Assembly: GCA_021299695.1 (NCBI GenBank)
Contig: JAJTEK010000001.1
Coordinates: forward strand, 61,145 to 125,144
Direction: 5' to 3'
DNA length: 64,000 nucleotides
Source: Pirellula sp.
GTDB lineage: Bacteria > Planctomycetota > Planctomycetia > Pirellulales > Pirellulaceae
This document shows, piece by piece, positions 39,140 to 48,092 of this stretch. Position 1 is the stretch's first letter. Each line of letters starts with the position of its first letter. Position numbers and translations under genes: made by a program. A model generated the notes under the pieces. That model was not told where the DNA came from and made no database searches. It saw only the letters and a program-made list of their open reading frames with translations.

Positions 39140-39589
39140 ATGTTGGCACGTATCTGTTCATTCAATCTTTCCCTCGCGCTGCTTGCTTCCATCGGAATCG
39201 TACTGACCGGTTGTGGTAGTGGAGGTCCAACATTGCTGCCTGTCTCCGGAAGCTTGACGGTTGATGGCAAACCGGCCAACGGTGCAACGTTGATCTTTCA
39301 TCCGACCGACAAAGAGATGAAACTCATCCCTGCGGCGACGACCGATGAGAATGGAAAATTCCAATTGGCCACTAGCGCCAAAGTAGGCGTCCCGGCAGGG
39401 ACTTATGATGTCACGGTCGTATGGCCAGATCCGTCGGTTCAACCGACAGCCGCGCAAAAGCTCCAAGGTCTCGGAGACCCAGGTCCAGATCTTCTGAGTG
39501 GCAAATACGCCAAGAAGGGGGCTTCGGGTTTAAAGGCCGAGATCACTTCGTCGACTAAAGAAATACCTCCGTTTGCTTTGACTAAGTAG
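39140..39589 (+). CDS. Small lipoprotein with carboxypeptidase-regulatory-like beta-sandwich
   Basis: A 149-residue protein with a lipoprotein signal ending in lipobox LTGC (Cys about residue 26) and a transthyretin/carboxypeptidase-regulatory-like domain: VSGSLTVDGKPANGATLIFHP near 36, then DENGKFQLAT and VPAGTYDVTVVW. Small proteins of this form commonly sit next to DUF1559 genes in planctomycetes, and the pair is conserved here. The ATG at 39140 has CCAGGAG seven bases upstream. It is probably anchored on the periplasmic side of a membrane. The role is unknown. Confidence 0.88.
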   Translation: MLARICSFNLSLALLASIGIVLTGCGSGGPTLLPVSGSLTVDGKPANGATLIFHPTDKEMKLIPAATTDENGKFQLATSAKVGVPAGTYDVTVVWPDPSVQPTAAQKLQGLGDPGPDLLSGKYAKKGASGLKAEITSSTKEIPPFALTK

Positions 39590-39675
39590 CTCCTCGTACT
39601 CGATGCCGTATCTTCGAGTACGAGTGGGAGATCCACTACGTGTTTTTGAACAACCTTTTTGTTTTTAGGGATACC

Positions 39676-41121
39676 ATGAAACGATTGTTGAATCTGTCGC
39701 TTTTGGCGATGGCATGTAGTTCGGTGTTTTCAGTCGCCCTGGCCGAACCGCCAGCGGGCAGCAAGTTGACCCCCTTGGACGCGTACGTTGCCAAGCCCGA
39801 TGACGCTTATCAATGGTCGCTAGCCGAGACGATCAAGACCGGGAACCTTACGACCCATGCGATTCGATTGACCTCCCAGCGTTGGCGCACCGAGCAGGAG
39901 GTCGATCGCCCCTTGTGGGAGCACTGGCTCGTGCTGACCGTTCCGGCCAAGATCACTACCGACAAGGTATTCTTGATGATCGGTGGGGGTAGCCACAGCA
40001 GCGCGCAGCCTAAAGGACCCGATGCGATCACCGGCGCGATCGCAGCGACCACCGGTGGCGTGGTCGCCGAACTAAAGAACATCCCCAACCAACCTTTGGT
40101 CTTTCATGGCGATGGTATCCCTCGTGTCGAAGACGACTTGATCGGCTACTCGTGGGCTCAGTTCCTTGAGACCGGCGATACGACTTGGCTACCCCGTCTG
40201 CCGATGGTCAAGAGTGTCGTGCGCGCGATGGATTGCATCACGGAATTTTCGGCCAGCGAAGTGGGGGGCAAACGCAAGGTAAGCAGATTCATCGTTGGCG
40301 GTGGATCCAAGCGTGGTTGGACTACTTGGATGGCCGGGGCTGCCGACAATCGCATTGAAGCGATCGTCCCGATCGTCATCGATGTGGCCAACGCCCGATC
40401 CTCGCTGCAAAACCACGCCGAGGCCTATGGCTTTTGGTCCGAAGCGATCGGCAACTATTATCAGCATAAGATCCTTCAACGCTTCAATCACCCCCGCATG
40501 GAGGAACTCTACCGAATCGTCGATCCTTATTATTACAAAGAACGACTGACGTTGCCCAAGTACATTGTCAATGCAAGTGGAGACCAGTTCTTCTTGCCTG
40601 ACTCTTCGAAGTTTTACTACGAGGAACTTCAGGGGGACAAGCTCCTATGGTATGTCCCCAACGGGGATCACGGATTGAAGAATACCGATGCGGTCCAATC
40701 CATTGCGGCTTATTACAGCATGATCTGCGCGGGTAAAAAATCTCCACAGTATTCGTGGACCTTCGAAAAAGACGGATCGATTCGTGTGGTGCCTGTGACC
40801 AAACCGACCGAAGTGGTGCTTTGGCGGGCCAACAACCCAACGGCTCGCGACTTTAGGCTCCAGACCATCGGTCCGGCCTTCGAGAGCACGACCCTCAAAG
40901 CCGATGCTCAGGGGAACTATGTCGCAGGTCCGGCACCGGAACAGGCCGGCTGGACAGCGAGCTTCGTCGAGCTTACCTACGATGTCGGGGGTCCGTTCCC
41001 ATTGAAGGTATCGACGGGTGTGCAGATCACACCCGACGTACTCCCTTTCAAGGGGATCGAATTGACCGAGGTCAAATACGAGCCGGAGATGGCTGGTCAA
41101 AAGACGCAAACGGGCAAGTAG
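39676..41121 (+). CDS. PhoPQ-activated pathogenicity-related protein (PqaA-like alpha/beta hydrolase)
   Basis: A 481-residue secreted protein (signal peptide ending near ALA-EP) of the PhoPQ_related family. Landmarks are GGGSHSSAQP near 110, the likely nucleophile elbow GGGSKRGW near 215, an acid in ASGDQFFLP near 300 and a His in NGDHGL near 326. PqaA was named for PhoPQ regulation in Salmonella and its enzymatic role is unclear. In planctomycetes it occurs without a PhoPQ context. The ATG at 39676 is chosen because the hydrophobic leader follows it directly. Confidence 0.9.
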   Translation: MKRLLNLSLLAMACSSVFSVALAEPPAGSKLTPLDAYVAKPDDAYQWSLAETIKTGNLTTHAIRLTSQRWRTEQEVDRPLWEHWLVLTVPAKITTDKVFLMIGGGSHSSAQPKGPDAITGAIAATTGGVVAELKNIPNQPLVFHGDGIPRVEDDLIGYSWAQFLETGDTTWLPRLPMVKSVVRAMDCITEFSASEVGGKRKVSRFIVGGGSKRGWTTWMAGAADNRIEAIVPIVIDVANARSSLQNHAEAYGFWSEAIGNYYQHKILQRFNHPRMEELYRIVDPYYYKERLTLPKYIVNASGDQFFLPDSSKFYYEELQGDKLLWYVPNGDHGLKNTDAVQSIAAYYSMICAGKKSPQYSWTFEKDGSIRVVPVTKPTEVVLWRANNPTARDFRLQTIGPAFESTTLKADAQGNYVAGPAPEQAGWTASFVELTYDVGGPFPLKVSTGVQITPDVLPFKGIELTEVKYEPEMAGQKTQTGK

Positions 41122-41160
41122 CCGCTTGCGGCGGAAGAAAAAAAAAAGACCCGCAACACT

Positions 41161-41282
41161 CTGTAGCTCAAGAGTCTTGGCCCCGCCGGCATAAAGCCGA
41201 CGGAGGCCAAGAAGAGCTCGATGAACGCTGGGTGAGCCTACCGTCGGGCTTGCCCCGGCGGAGGCGTAACTTGCAGCTACAG
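41161..41282. repeat. Inverted-repeat unit containing hairpin and family A repeat copy 3
   Basis: The unit is bounded by CTGTAGCTCAAG (41161-41172) and its near complement CTTGCAGCTACAG (41270-41282). Inside is a hairpin at 41176-41211 (CTTGGCC...GGCCAAG arms). A third family A copy lies at 41236-41282 in reverse orientation, its core matching copy 2 at about 27 of 30 positions. It lies between the convergent PqaA-like gene and the NAD kinase fusion gene. Confidence 0.7.
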
Positions 41283-41306
41283 AGCATGCGCTCGTGCCTC
41301 GCCTCG

Positions 41307-41379
41307 GATTTCGTCGTACTCGTACTCAGTCCGCCGGGGCGGACTAAATACAAGTACGACAAAGAAGCACGAACAAAGC
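41307..41379. repeat. Intergenic repeat, family B, short copy
   Basis: A 73-base element starting GATTTCGTCGTACTCGTACT and ending AAGCACGAACAAAGC. The same start and end occur around a longer copy at 49894-50106. Both copies lie between convergent genes. The repeated GTACTC words give it a partly palindromic character. Confidence 0.7.
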
Positions 41380-41391
41380 TGTGCACCGAAG

Positions 41392-43740
41392 TCAGCTCAG
41401 GTCGCTTGGGAACATCGATTTGAGGAGTTTGGTCGAGGGGTCATATTCTTTGGTGAAGGCCAGTTCGACGGCAGCCGTTAGGCTTTGCTTGGCAGAGATT
41501 TCCTGGACGATTCCGAGTGTTTGTCCATCGACGAAGGCTCTCAATGGGCGTTTGCCGCGCGTATCGAGGCTTGTTAGGGTGATTTGGCTAGAGCCTGGGA
41601 GATTCATCGGTTTCCAGAATCGGGGTTGAAAGATGTTCGAACCGGCGAGGATCAAAGACTGCGAATCGAGCGGAACGGGAACAGCACCCATGGCGCGGGC
41701 GTAGGCAGACGAGCCGGCAGCCGTGGCGATGAGCATTCCATCACCGACAACTTTTTGGAGTTGGATTTCGCCATTGACTCGTACCTGTAACCAAGCTGCT
41801 TGGCCTTCGGCTCTTTCGATCCAAGCATCTCCATAGGCTAGGTGCATCGCCGTTTTTCCATCGGGATATCGAACATCGACGCGCAGCAATGGGAGGGATT
41901 GAGAGATCAGATCGATGTTCTCGAGATTTGCCGGGAGTGAGGCATTCATGAGGAACCCTAGGTGACCGGCGTTTAGACCGACAAAGGGGAGTCTTCTGCG
42001 CCAATGCTCGCGAATGGCTTTGAGCATGGTTCCATCCCCTCCGATGACGAGGATCAGGTTCGGTTGGCTCGATTGGTACTTTGCATAGGAGTTCGCCAAT
42101 TCGACGGCACGGGGATTCCTTTCGTCGTGAATGATGAACAGTTCGGGGCGTAGGACTTGGAAGATCGCGTCACGGCTAGGGCTCCCTGGGACAAAGAGTC
42201 GGTGGCGTTGGATGTAGTTGTATACATCTCGATCGAGGTAGGAATCGATCGGATTTCCATGGAATATCTCGCTTCGGAGGTCTGCTGGCGTGGGGCCATG
42301 AGGAACTCGGATGGAGCGATGCTCCGGGGGTAGACGATCGGGGTCGGGGCTGGTGGTGGAATCGTCCAAGAGAGCGAATCGAGCTTCTTTCCATAGCCGT
42401 TGGCCTTGTTCGAGTTTTTCAATTGCCGCGGTTTGGGTTGCAGCCTCTCGTAACGCATCGGATTGTGGGACGACCAGCCAGACTTCGCCCGACGAGGCGT
42501 AGCGGTAGATCAGGTCGAACAAAGTGGAGTTTGTCCCATTGCTGATGTCGTCGTAGTTGATCTCGACATTTGGGATGTTTTGAAAGGCCAAGGAGACCAG
42601 TGCGGCGCGGTGTCTGGGCAATGCCATCTCGTGCTCTCCGCGATCGGAACGGACACCGCGTGGATGGATGATAACGCGATCGAAGCCCTGTTCGAGCAAG
42701 AGACGAATCTGTTCGCATTGCAAAAGGGTCGGGGGAGAGAACGACTCGCAAAAGACGGCAATGCGTTGCTTGGGCGACCCCCGAGCCGTTGGATTTTCGG
42801 ATCGCAGATAGAGTTTTTGTTCTCGGATATAACTGCCGACCGATTGAGGCAAAAACGCCCAGGCGGCCTGGTCCCCTTTTTCCAAAAGTCCTCGAATTTC
42901 AAGAGGTGTCGACATCGGAACACCAACGGTTTGCAGGGATAGCAAGCGGTGAGGGGGGCTGCGGAACCATGCATTCTCCGGAGCGGGCTTAGGCTCATTG
43001 GACTCGACGACCAAGACAGCGATCGCGTCTTCGATTCGCTCGATCGCGTTGGAGCGGTGCAATAGGTCGGCCGCCGAGCGTTCGAGGATCAGAAAGAATT
43101 CGATACGATCGCGAAAGGAGTTTTCCCCCAGGAGTCGTTTGATCAAGTGATAGACATCTCCGCAGAATTCATTTTCCTGTTCGTAGGTAAAGACGTGGGC
43201 ATGGTCGAGGTCTTCGACGGCCAGTCGGCACATCGCCACACGGTCTTGGGTCGATGCACCGAGTTGTGCGTGGGAGCTTTGGAATGTGGGCATCAACCAG
43301 ACTTCGTCAACCGCTTGGCTCTGGATCGCCCGTTGGATGATCGCAAGGTGATGGTTATCGACGGGATCAAAATCGGCACGCAGCAAGCCTATGCGTTGTT
43401 TTCGGTTGAGTTTTTTGTAGACATCGACCCTTTGTTCGATGCGATCGAGGGTTTCGCTGACCAGTTCGCTCGGATCCCAACCGCACTCATTGCAGAGCTG
43501 TAAAGTGCTGGCCAAAAGGTCGCCGACTTCGTGACGCAGGTGATCGAGTTCTCGGTGTTTTGCGACCGCATTGGCCTGCTGCTGGATGTCCTTGGTGCGT
43601 TCCAGCAGGCTGGTAGATCCAAAGGCCGAATGGAAAAGATGCTGGATGCGTTGGAGAATCGCTTGCATATCGATAGAAGGTTCTCGATCGGGTGAGCCGA
43701 TCCGCGAAGTAACCTGGATCGTAGGGAAACCGCATTTCAA
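41392..43740 (-). CDS. MazG-like / tandem NadD-like / NAD kinase fusion protein
   Basis: A 782-residue protein. Residues about 25-110 look like a MazG nucleotide-pyrophosphatase helix pair (LRHEVGDLLASTLQL). Residues 116-312 form a NadD-like nicotinate-nucleotide adenylyltransferase fold (start RIGLLRADFDP; end VGSYIREQKLY). Residues 326-516 form a second (start RIAVFCESFSPP; end VYNYIQRHRLF). Residues 528-782 form an NAD kinase domain with GGDGTML near 567 and NAGHLGFL near 590, plus a GDGMLIATAAGSSAY region near 677. The kinase motifs are intact, so NADP formation from NAD is likely. The (H/T)xGH nucleotide site is altered in both NadD-like domains (DNHH and TLLQ), so their catalysis is doubtful and a regulatory role is possible. 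The start at 43740 is uncertain; 43668 is an alternative. Confidence 0.85.
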   Translation of the reverse strand: MKCGFPTIQVTSRIGSPDREPSIDMQAILQRIQHLFHSAFGSTSLLERTKDIQQQANAVAKHRELDHLRHEVGDLLASTLQLCNECGWDPSELVSETLDRIEQRVDVYKKLNRKQRIGLLRADFDPVDNHHLAIIQRAIQSQAVDEVWLMPTFQSSHAQLGASTQDRVAMCRLAVEDLDHAHVFTYEQENEFCGDVYHLIKRLLGENSFRDRIEFFLILERSAADLLHRSNAIERIEDAIAVLVVESNEPKPAPENAWFRSPPHRLLSLQTVGVPMSTPLEIRGLLEKGDQAAWAFLPQSVGSYIREQKLYLRSENPTARGSPKQRIAVFCESFSPPTLLQCEQIRLLLEQGFDRVIIHPRGVRSDRGEHEMALPRHRAALVSLAFQNIPNVEINYDDISNGTNSTLFDLIYRYASSGEVWLVVPQSDALREAATQTAAIEKLEQGQRLWKEARFALLDDSTTSPDPDRLPPEHRSIRVPHGPTPADLRSEIFHGNPIDSYLDRDVYNYIQRHRLFVPGSPSRDAIFQVLRPELFIIHDERNPRAVELANSYAKYQSSQPNLILVIGGDGTMLKAIREHWRRRLPFVGLNAGHLGFLMNASLPANLENIDLISQSLPLLRVDVRYPDGKTAMHLAYGDAWIERAEGQAAWLQVRVNGEIQLQKVVGDGMLIATAAGSSAYARAMGAVPVPLDSQSLILAGSNIFQPRFWKPMNLPGSSQITLTSLDTRGKRPLRAFVDGQTLGIVQEISAKQSLTAAVELAFTKEYDPSTKLLKSMFPSDLS

Positions 43741-43802
43741 TTCTAACCTTGGATCGACCCAGTGTGTCGAAGCGGCCTTCGAAATCTTACGGGAGACTGA
43801 CT

Positions 43803-43850
43803 CTGTAGCCGCGAACTTCTGCCTCCGCCGGGACGAGCCCGACGGGAGGC
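43803..43850 (+). repeat. Palindromic intergenic repeat, family A, copy 2
   Basis: A leader CTGTAGCC and a palindromic core (GCCTCCGCCGGG...CGGGAGGC) nearly identical to copy 1 at 38992-39038. It lies in the divergent gap upstream of both the NAD kinase fusion gene and the next secreted-protein gene, unlike the other copies, which lie downstream of genes. Confidence 0.75.
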
Positions 43851-43988
43851 TTACAAGGAACGTCTGAGCCGAGCATGACCGAGTGAAATCCGGCTAAACA
43901 AGCCGTTCGGGTCGCTAGCAAAAGGGGCCTCGACAGGTCAGAATAGGTCTTTTGATGTTCGTTCGGTACAAGATCGAGGAGTTTCGGA

Positions 43989-45470
43989 ATGCGATTTTCA
44001 TGGTTGACCGGATCGATGTGTTTGGTAGGTTCGTTGGCGGTCGTCCAAGGTTGGTGTGCCGAGCCATCGATGCTCGATGTACTTCGATCTTGCCCGAAAA
44101 CGGCCAATGCGATTGTCCAGGGGGATATGGTCGCTTTGAGAAAACTGACCCTCGGCTCGCCTCTTCACGAGGACTTGCCTGGAAATGTCGTCCGGGTTCG
44201 GATCGCAGCGGAGTTGGATCTGGAATCTTTCCAACCCGACTGGGAGATCGGTTATGCAGCGGTTGAAAAAACGTCGACCGCCGAATCGATCGCCCAGAGA
44301 GAAGGTGGATATGTCGATACGCTGCAGGGACGGTCGATTGTTTGGACTCCTAATGAAATGTACTTGGTCCCTCTGGCCGATAATGTTGTATCGATTGTTC
44401 GGCCTGCGGATCGCAAGTTCGTGGGACAGTGGCTTAAAAAAGACCGCAGCAACGTCATCAGCAGTTACTTGCAGCAAGTGGCCGGTCGGCTCACGGACCG
44501 CCAATCGGTCAGTATCGCGGTGGACCTCGAGGATGTCGTATCGGTGGGTGTGTTGAATGAGAAGCTGGCACGGTCGAAGTCGCTGCAAGGAAAAAACATC
44601 GAGGCGATCGCCAAGTCGCTTTCATTGGTCCAGGGGATCAGCATCTCGGTTGCCAGCGACTCCCTTGAGGCAACGGTCCTGATCGATTTCCTGAGTGCAC
44701 CGACGGAGCTTACGCCCGTAGCCAAAGCTTTTTTCGCTGAGGTCTTAACGGCGCGGGGGATGCAACTCGACGAGTTTTCCCAATGGAAAATGAACGCAGT
44801 CTCTGAGGGCAAGACCCTTTCGTTTACCGGCCCGATCGCCTCGGAGACCTTGGACGATTTACTCGGGATGTTCACCGTGCACCGAGCCAGCCGTGGAGTT
44901 AGCAATGTGACCAAAACGGACAGTCCTGCCGCAGCGCCCGCTGGGCAGACGAGTCCTAGCGTTGTGGCAGAAAACACGAGGGATTACTTCAGGAAGGTCA
45001 TCAACATTGTCCATCGCGTGAGGGATTACTCGGCCAACAACACCGGGGAACGCGCTCAGTGGAATGGGAACATGGCCAATCGGATCGATGAAATGCCTAC
45101 GCTCGAGGTCGACCCACAGATGGTGATGTTTGGTGCCGAGGTTGCCAAATCGTTGCGTAGCAATTCGATGTCGATGCAGTTGACCAACATTTCCCAAGGT
45201 GCAGCGGCGGTCGCCGCCGATGCAGGAACCGGAGCCTTCTCGACAGCAACGGCTGTCGGGACGATGGCAGGCATGGGCTACGGCTATGGAGGCTATGGCA
45301 ACTATGGCAGTTACGGAGGGAACTTTGTCGATCCGAATTCGCCTGTGAAATACTACCGCATGGGTCAGGCTCAGGGAAACACGTCTTTTAAGGAGTTAAT
45401 GGCTCGGTTAGAACAGTCCCTGGCCGATATGCGTCGGACGATGACCGAAAAATACAAAATCCAGTTTTAG
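43989..45470 (+). CDS. Secreted hypothetical protein with Gly/Tyr-rich segment
   Basis: A 493-residue protein with a signal peptide ending near GWCA-EP. The body (about 25-300) is an alpha/beta region without recognisable enzymatic motifs. It includes an acidic VAVDLEDVV-type stretch and a paired 'effector-like' architecture repeated around residues 110-290. A flexible Pro/Ala-rich linker near 310-330 leads to a second domain. Near the C-terminus is a Gly/Tyr-rich run (MGYGYGGYGNYGSYGG), then a short coiled coil (SFKELMARLEQSLADMRRTM). No family is recognised; it appears to be a planctomycete-type cell-envelope protein. It is encoded just before tyrS but probably has no functional link to it. 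Confidence 0.7.
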   Translation: MRFSWLTGSMCLVGSLAVVQGWCAEPSMLDVLRSCPKTANAIVQGDMVALRKLTLGSPLHEDLPGNVVRVRIAAELDLESFQPDWEIGYAAVEKTSTAESIAQREGGYVDTLQGRSIVWTPNEMYLVPLADNVVSIVRPADRKFVGQWLKKDRSNVISSYLQQVAGRLTDRQSVSIAVDLEDVVSVGVLNEKLARSKSLQGKNIEAIAKSLSLVQGISISVASDSLEATVLIDFLSAPTELTPVAKAFFAEVLTARGMQLDEFSQWKMNAVSEGKTLSFTGPIASETLDDLLGMFTVHRASRGVSNVTKTDSPAAAPAGQTSPSVVAENTRDYFRKVINIVHRVRDYSANNTGERAQWNGNMANRIDEMPTLEVDPQMVMFGAEVAKSLRSNSMSMQLTNISQGAAAVAADAGTGAFSTATAVGTMAGMGYGYGGYGNYGSYGGNFVDPNSPVKYYRMGQAQGNTSFKELMARLEQSLADMRRTMTEKYKIQF

Positions 45471-45491
45471 CCAATATCCGGTTTTTAGCTT

Positions 45492-46763
45492 ATGAAGTCG
45501 ATTCTTGACGAACTCCAATGGCGCGGCTTGATCCATCAGTCCACCGATCCGAAGGAGTTGGGTGAGCAACTCAGCAAGCCGACGGTCGTCTATGCGGGAT
45601 TTGATCCTACGGCAGACTCCCTGCACGTCGGGTCGCTCCTGCCGTTGATGATGCTCAGACGGTTCCAGCAAGCTGGTCATCGTCCCGTGGCGCTCGTTGG
45701 CGGAGCGACCGGGATGATCGGGGATCCGAGCGGCAAGACCGATGAGCGGCAATTGCTCTCGAAGGAATCGTTGACAACGAATGTTGCGGGCATCCGCGAG
45801 CAACTCGGTCATTTTCTTGATTTCACCGGTCCCAACGCAGCGGTCCTGGTCAACAATCTCGATTGGATGCAGTGTTTTTCATTTTTGGACTTCCTCAGGG
45901 ACATCGGTAAGAACTTCCCCATCAACGTCATGCTGACGAAGGATTCGGTGAAAAGTCGCTTGGAGCGAACCGATAGCGGTCTGAGTTACACCGAGTTCAG
46001 TTACATGCTGCTCCAGGCGTATGACTTCGTGTTTCTGGCCAAGCATCACGACTGCGTCATGCAGATCGGAGGTAGCGATCAATGGGGCAACATCACCGCT
46101 GGAATCGATCTTGGACGTCGCATGCTCGGTCGCCCTCTTTTTGGATTGACTTGTCCGCTGCTTACCACCAGCGACGGCAAGAAGATGGGCAAGACCGAGA
46201 GGGGGGCCGTCTGGCTTGCGGCCCAGAGAACTAGTCCTTTCGAGTTCTACCAGTATTTCATCAACGTCGCCGATGCCGATGTGTTGATGACACTGCGATT
46301 CCTCTCGGATCTTTCGCAGGACGAGTATCGAGAGCTTGAGACCCAACTTCGCGAGAAGCCGCAAGAGCGAGCCGCACAGACTCGGCTTGCCGAATCCCTA
46401 ACACGACTTGTCCATGGCCAAGCCAAGTTGAACTCCGCGCAGCATGCGACACGATTGCTCTTTGGAGCCGATATCACCCAATTGACCCAAGACCAGCTCA
46501 ACACAATTTTCGAGGATGTTCCGAGCCAAGAGGTTCCCCGCGATCGGCTTGTCGAAGGTCTTGGGATCCTCGATGCGCTTTGCACCGCAGGGCTTGCCAA
46601 CAGCAAGAGCGAAGCTCGCCGGACGGTGACCGAAGGTGCCGCTTACTTGAACAATCAGAAGGTCACCGCATTCGACCGGGTATTGAATGAGTCGGATCTG
46701 GCTGGTAAATACCTGGTTTTGAGAGCTGGCAAAAAACGCTACGGGCTTTTGCGATTCGTCTAG
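45492..46763 (+). CDS. tyrS: Tyrosyl-tRNA synthetase
   Basis: A 423-residue class I aminoacyl-tRNA synthetase that charges tRNA-Tyr. The HIGH-like motif is HVGS near 42, in AGFDPTADSLHVGSLLPL. The Tyr/tRNA region YTEFSYMLLQAYDF is near 163 and the KMSKS-like motif KMGKT near 230. A C-terminal S4-like RNA-binding domain covers about 355-420. The GGSDQWGN motif near 192 confirms TyrRS rather than TrpRS. The length is normal. Confidence 0.97.
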   Translation: MKSILDELQWRGLIHQSTDPKELGEQLSKPTVVYAGFDPTADSLHVGSLLPLMMLRRFQQAGHRPVALVGGATGMIGDPSGKTDERQLLSKESLTTNVAGIREQLGHFLDFTGPNAAVLVNNLDWMQCFSFLDFLRDIGKNFPINVMLTKDSVKSRLERTDSGLSYTEFSYMLLQAYDFVFLAKHHDCVMQIGGSDQWGNITAGIDLGRRMLGRPLFGLTCPLLTTSDGKKMGKTERGAVWLAAQRTSPFEFYQYFINVADADVLMTLRFLSDLSQDEYRELETQLREKPQERAAQTRLAESLTRLVHGQAKLNSAQHATRLLFGADITQLTQDQLNTIFEDVPSQEVPRDRLVEGLGILDALCTAGLANSKSEARRTVTEGAAYLNNQKVTAFDRVLNESDLAGKYLVLRAGKKRYGLLRFV

Positions 46764-46764
46764 T

Positions 46765-47922
46765 ATGCGAGTCGTCCATATCATTACCCGAATGATCGTC
46801 GGCGGTGCCCAAGAGAACACGCGTTTCAATTGCTTAGACCTTGCTCGCGATTTCGGGGACGACGTCACACTCATCACAGGACCGAGCTTGGGTGCCGAAG
46901 GCTCCTTGCTTGAGAAGCACCACGATTCGGATTTGCGGGTCATCGAGATCCCTGAGCTCATTCGCTCGGTACGACCCTGGACCGACCGAAAAGCTTACGC
47001 GATGCTCAAACAATCGATCGCTCACTTGAGGCCCGAGGTGGTGCACACCCACAGTGCCAAAGCGGGGATCTTGGGCCGCGCGGCGGCCTGGTCGCTCCGC
47101 GTCCCGTGCGTGGTACATACTGTCCACGGAGCCCCTTTTCACCCCTACCAATCCTGGGCGACGCGTAAGTTCTATCAGGGATGCGAGCGCTGGGCGGCCC
47201 GTCGATGCCACCGGCTGATCTCCGTGGCCGATGCGATGACCGATCTGATGGTCGATGCGAGAATCGCCAAGCGAGAGCACTTTGAGACCATCTACAGCGG
47301 CATGGACGTCGAGCCGTTCCTGCTGGCCGATTCCAATCGGGATTCGGTGCGAAGGCGTTTGGGAATCGAGCCTGACGAAATTCTGGTCGGGAAGATCGCA
47401 AGATTATTCCATCTCAAGGGCCATGAGTACCTATTGGCTGCCGCCGAGCAGGTCGTTCGAGAAAATCCCAAAGTTCGCTTCCTGCTCGTCGGAGACGGGA
47501 TCCTTCGGGATGCCCTGACCCGATGGATTGAGTCCAAGGGTCTTCAAAGGCACTTTATTTTTACGGGACTGGTTTCCCCCGATCTAATCCCAGAGTGCAT
47601 CGGTGCGATGGATATGCTCGTGCATGTTTCGCTTCGAGAGGGGCTTGCTAGGGCATTGCCCCAAGCTCTCATCGCCGGCAAGCCGGTGATCAGTTATGAC
47701 ATCGATGGAGCCAGAGAGGTGGTCCTCGAAGGGAAAACGGGGATTCTATTGGATCCAGGATCGATCGGCCCGCTAGCCGAGGGAATATTGCACTTGGCCA
47801 AAAGTCCAGATTTACGACGCTCGCTCGGACTCGCTGGGCGCGAATTATGTCGCCAACGGTTTGGCCACCGGCTTATGACGGCCAGGATCCGTGCTTTGTA
47901 CCAGCAGATCCTTTCGGGCTAG
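46765..47922 (+). CDS. GT4-family glycosyltransferase
   Basis: A 385-residue GT-B glycosyltransferase. The N-terminal half begins MRVVHIITRMIVGGAQENT. The C-terminal half has KIARLFHLKGHEYLL near 210, LVGDGILRDAL near 240 and REGLARALPQALIAGKPVISYDIDGAREVV near 290-320, the last containing the two Glu residues of the family. It starts one base after the tyrS stop codon and is probably co-transcribed with it. It is separated from the exopolysaccharide locus, so it may act in lipopolysaccharide or cell-surface synthesis instead. Confidence 0.9.
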   Translation: MRVVHIITRMIVGGAQENTRFNCLDLARDFGDDVTLITGPSLGAEGSLLEKHHDSDLRVIEIPELIRSVRPWTDRKAYAMLKQSIAHLRPEVVHTHSAKAGILGRAAAWSLRVPCVVHTVHGAPFHPYQSWATRKFYQGCERWAARRCHRLISVADAMTDLMVDARIAKREHFETIYSGMDVEPFLLADSNRDSVRRRLGIEPDEILVGKIARLFHLKGHEYLLAAAEQVVRENPKVRFLLVGDGILRDALTRWIESKGLQRHFIFTGLVSPDLIPECIGAMDMLVHVSLREGLARALPQALIAGKPVISYDIDGAREVVLEGKTGILLDPGSIGPLAEGILHLAKSPDLRRSLGLAGRELCRQRFGHRLMTARIRALYQQILSG

Positions 47923-48092
47923 TTTTTTCGGGCCTGTTTTGCGGGCCTGCATTTCGGCGCAGGAGTTTTTCGTTGCAATAGGGCCGTTTGCCCCTCGTCG
48001 AATTCGTTGGGATTGTGGATAATTCGCCCCAAGATGGTCACGGGCTCGCACGAGCCGGCGTACAAGGCGGTTCTTTAACGTTTGGCATTCGA

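Noticed and set aside
41122..41160. Terminator after the PqaA-like gene
   Set aside because: A small GCCGC/GCGGC hairpin is followed by an A-run, not a T-run, on the plus strand, so it does not fit an intrinsic terminator for that gene.
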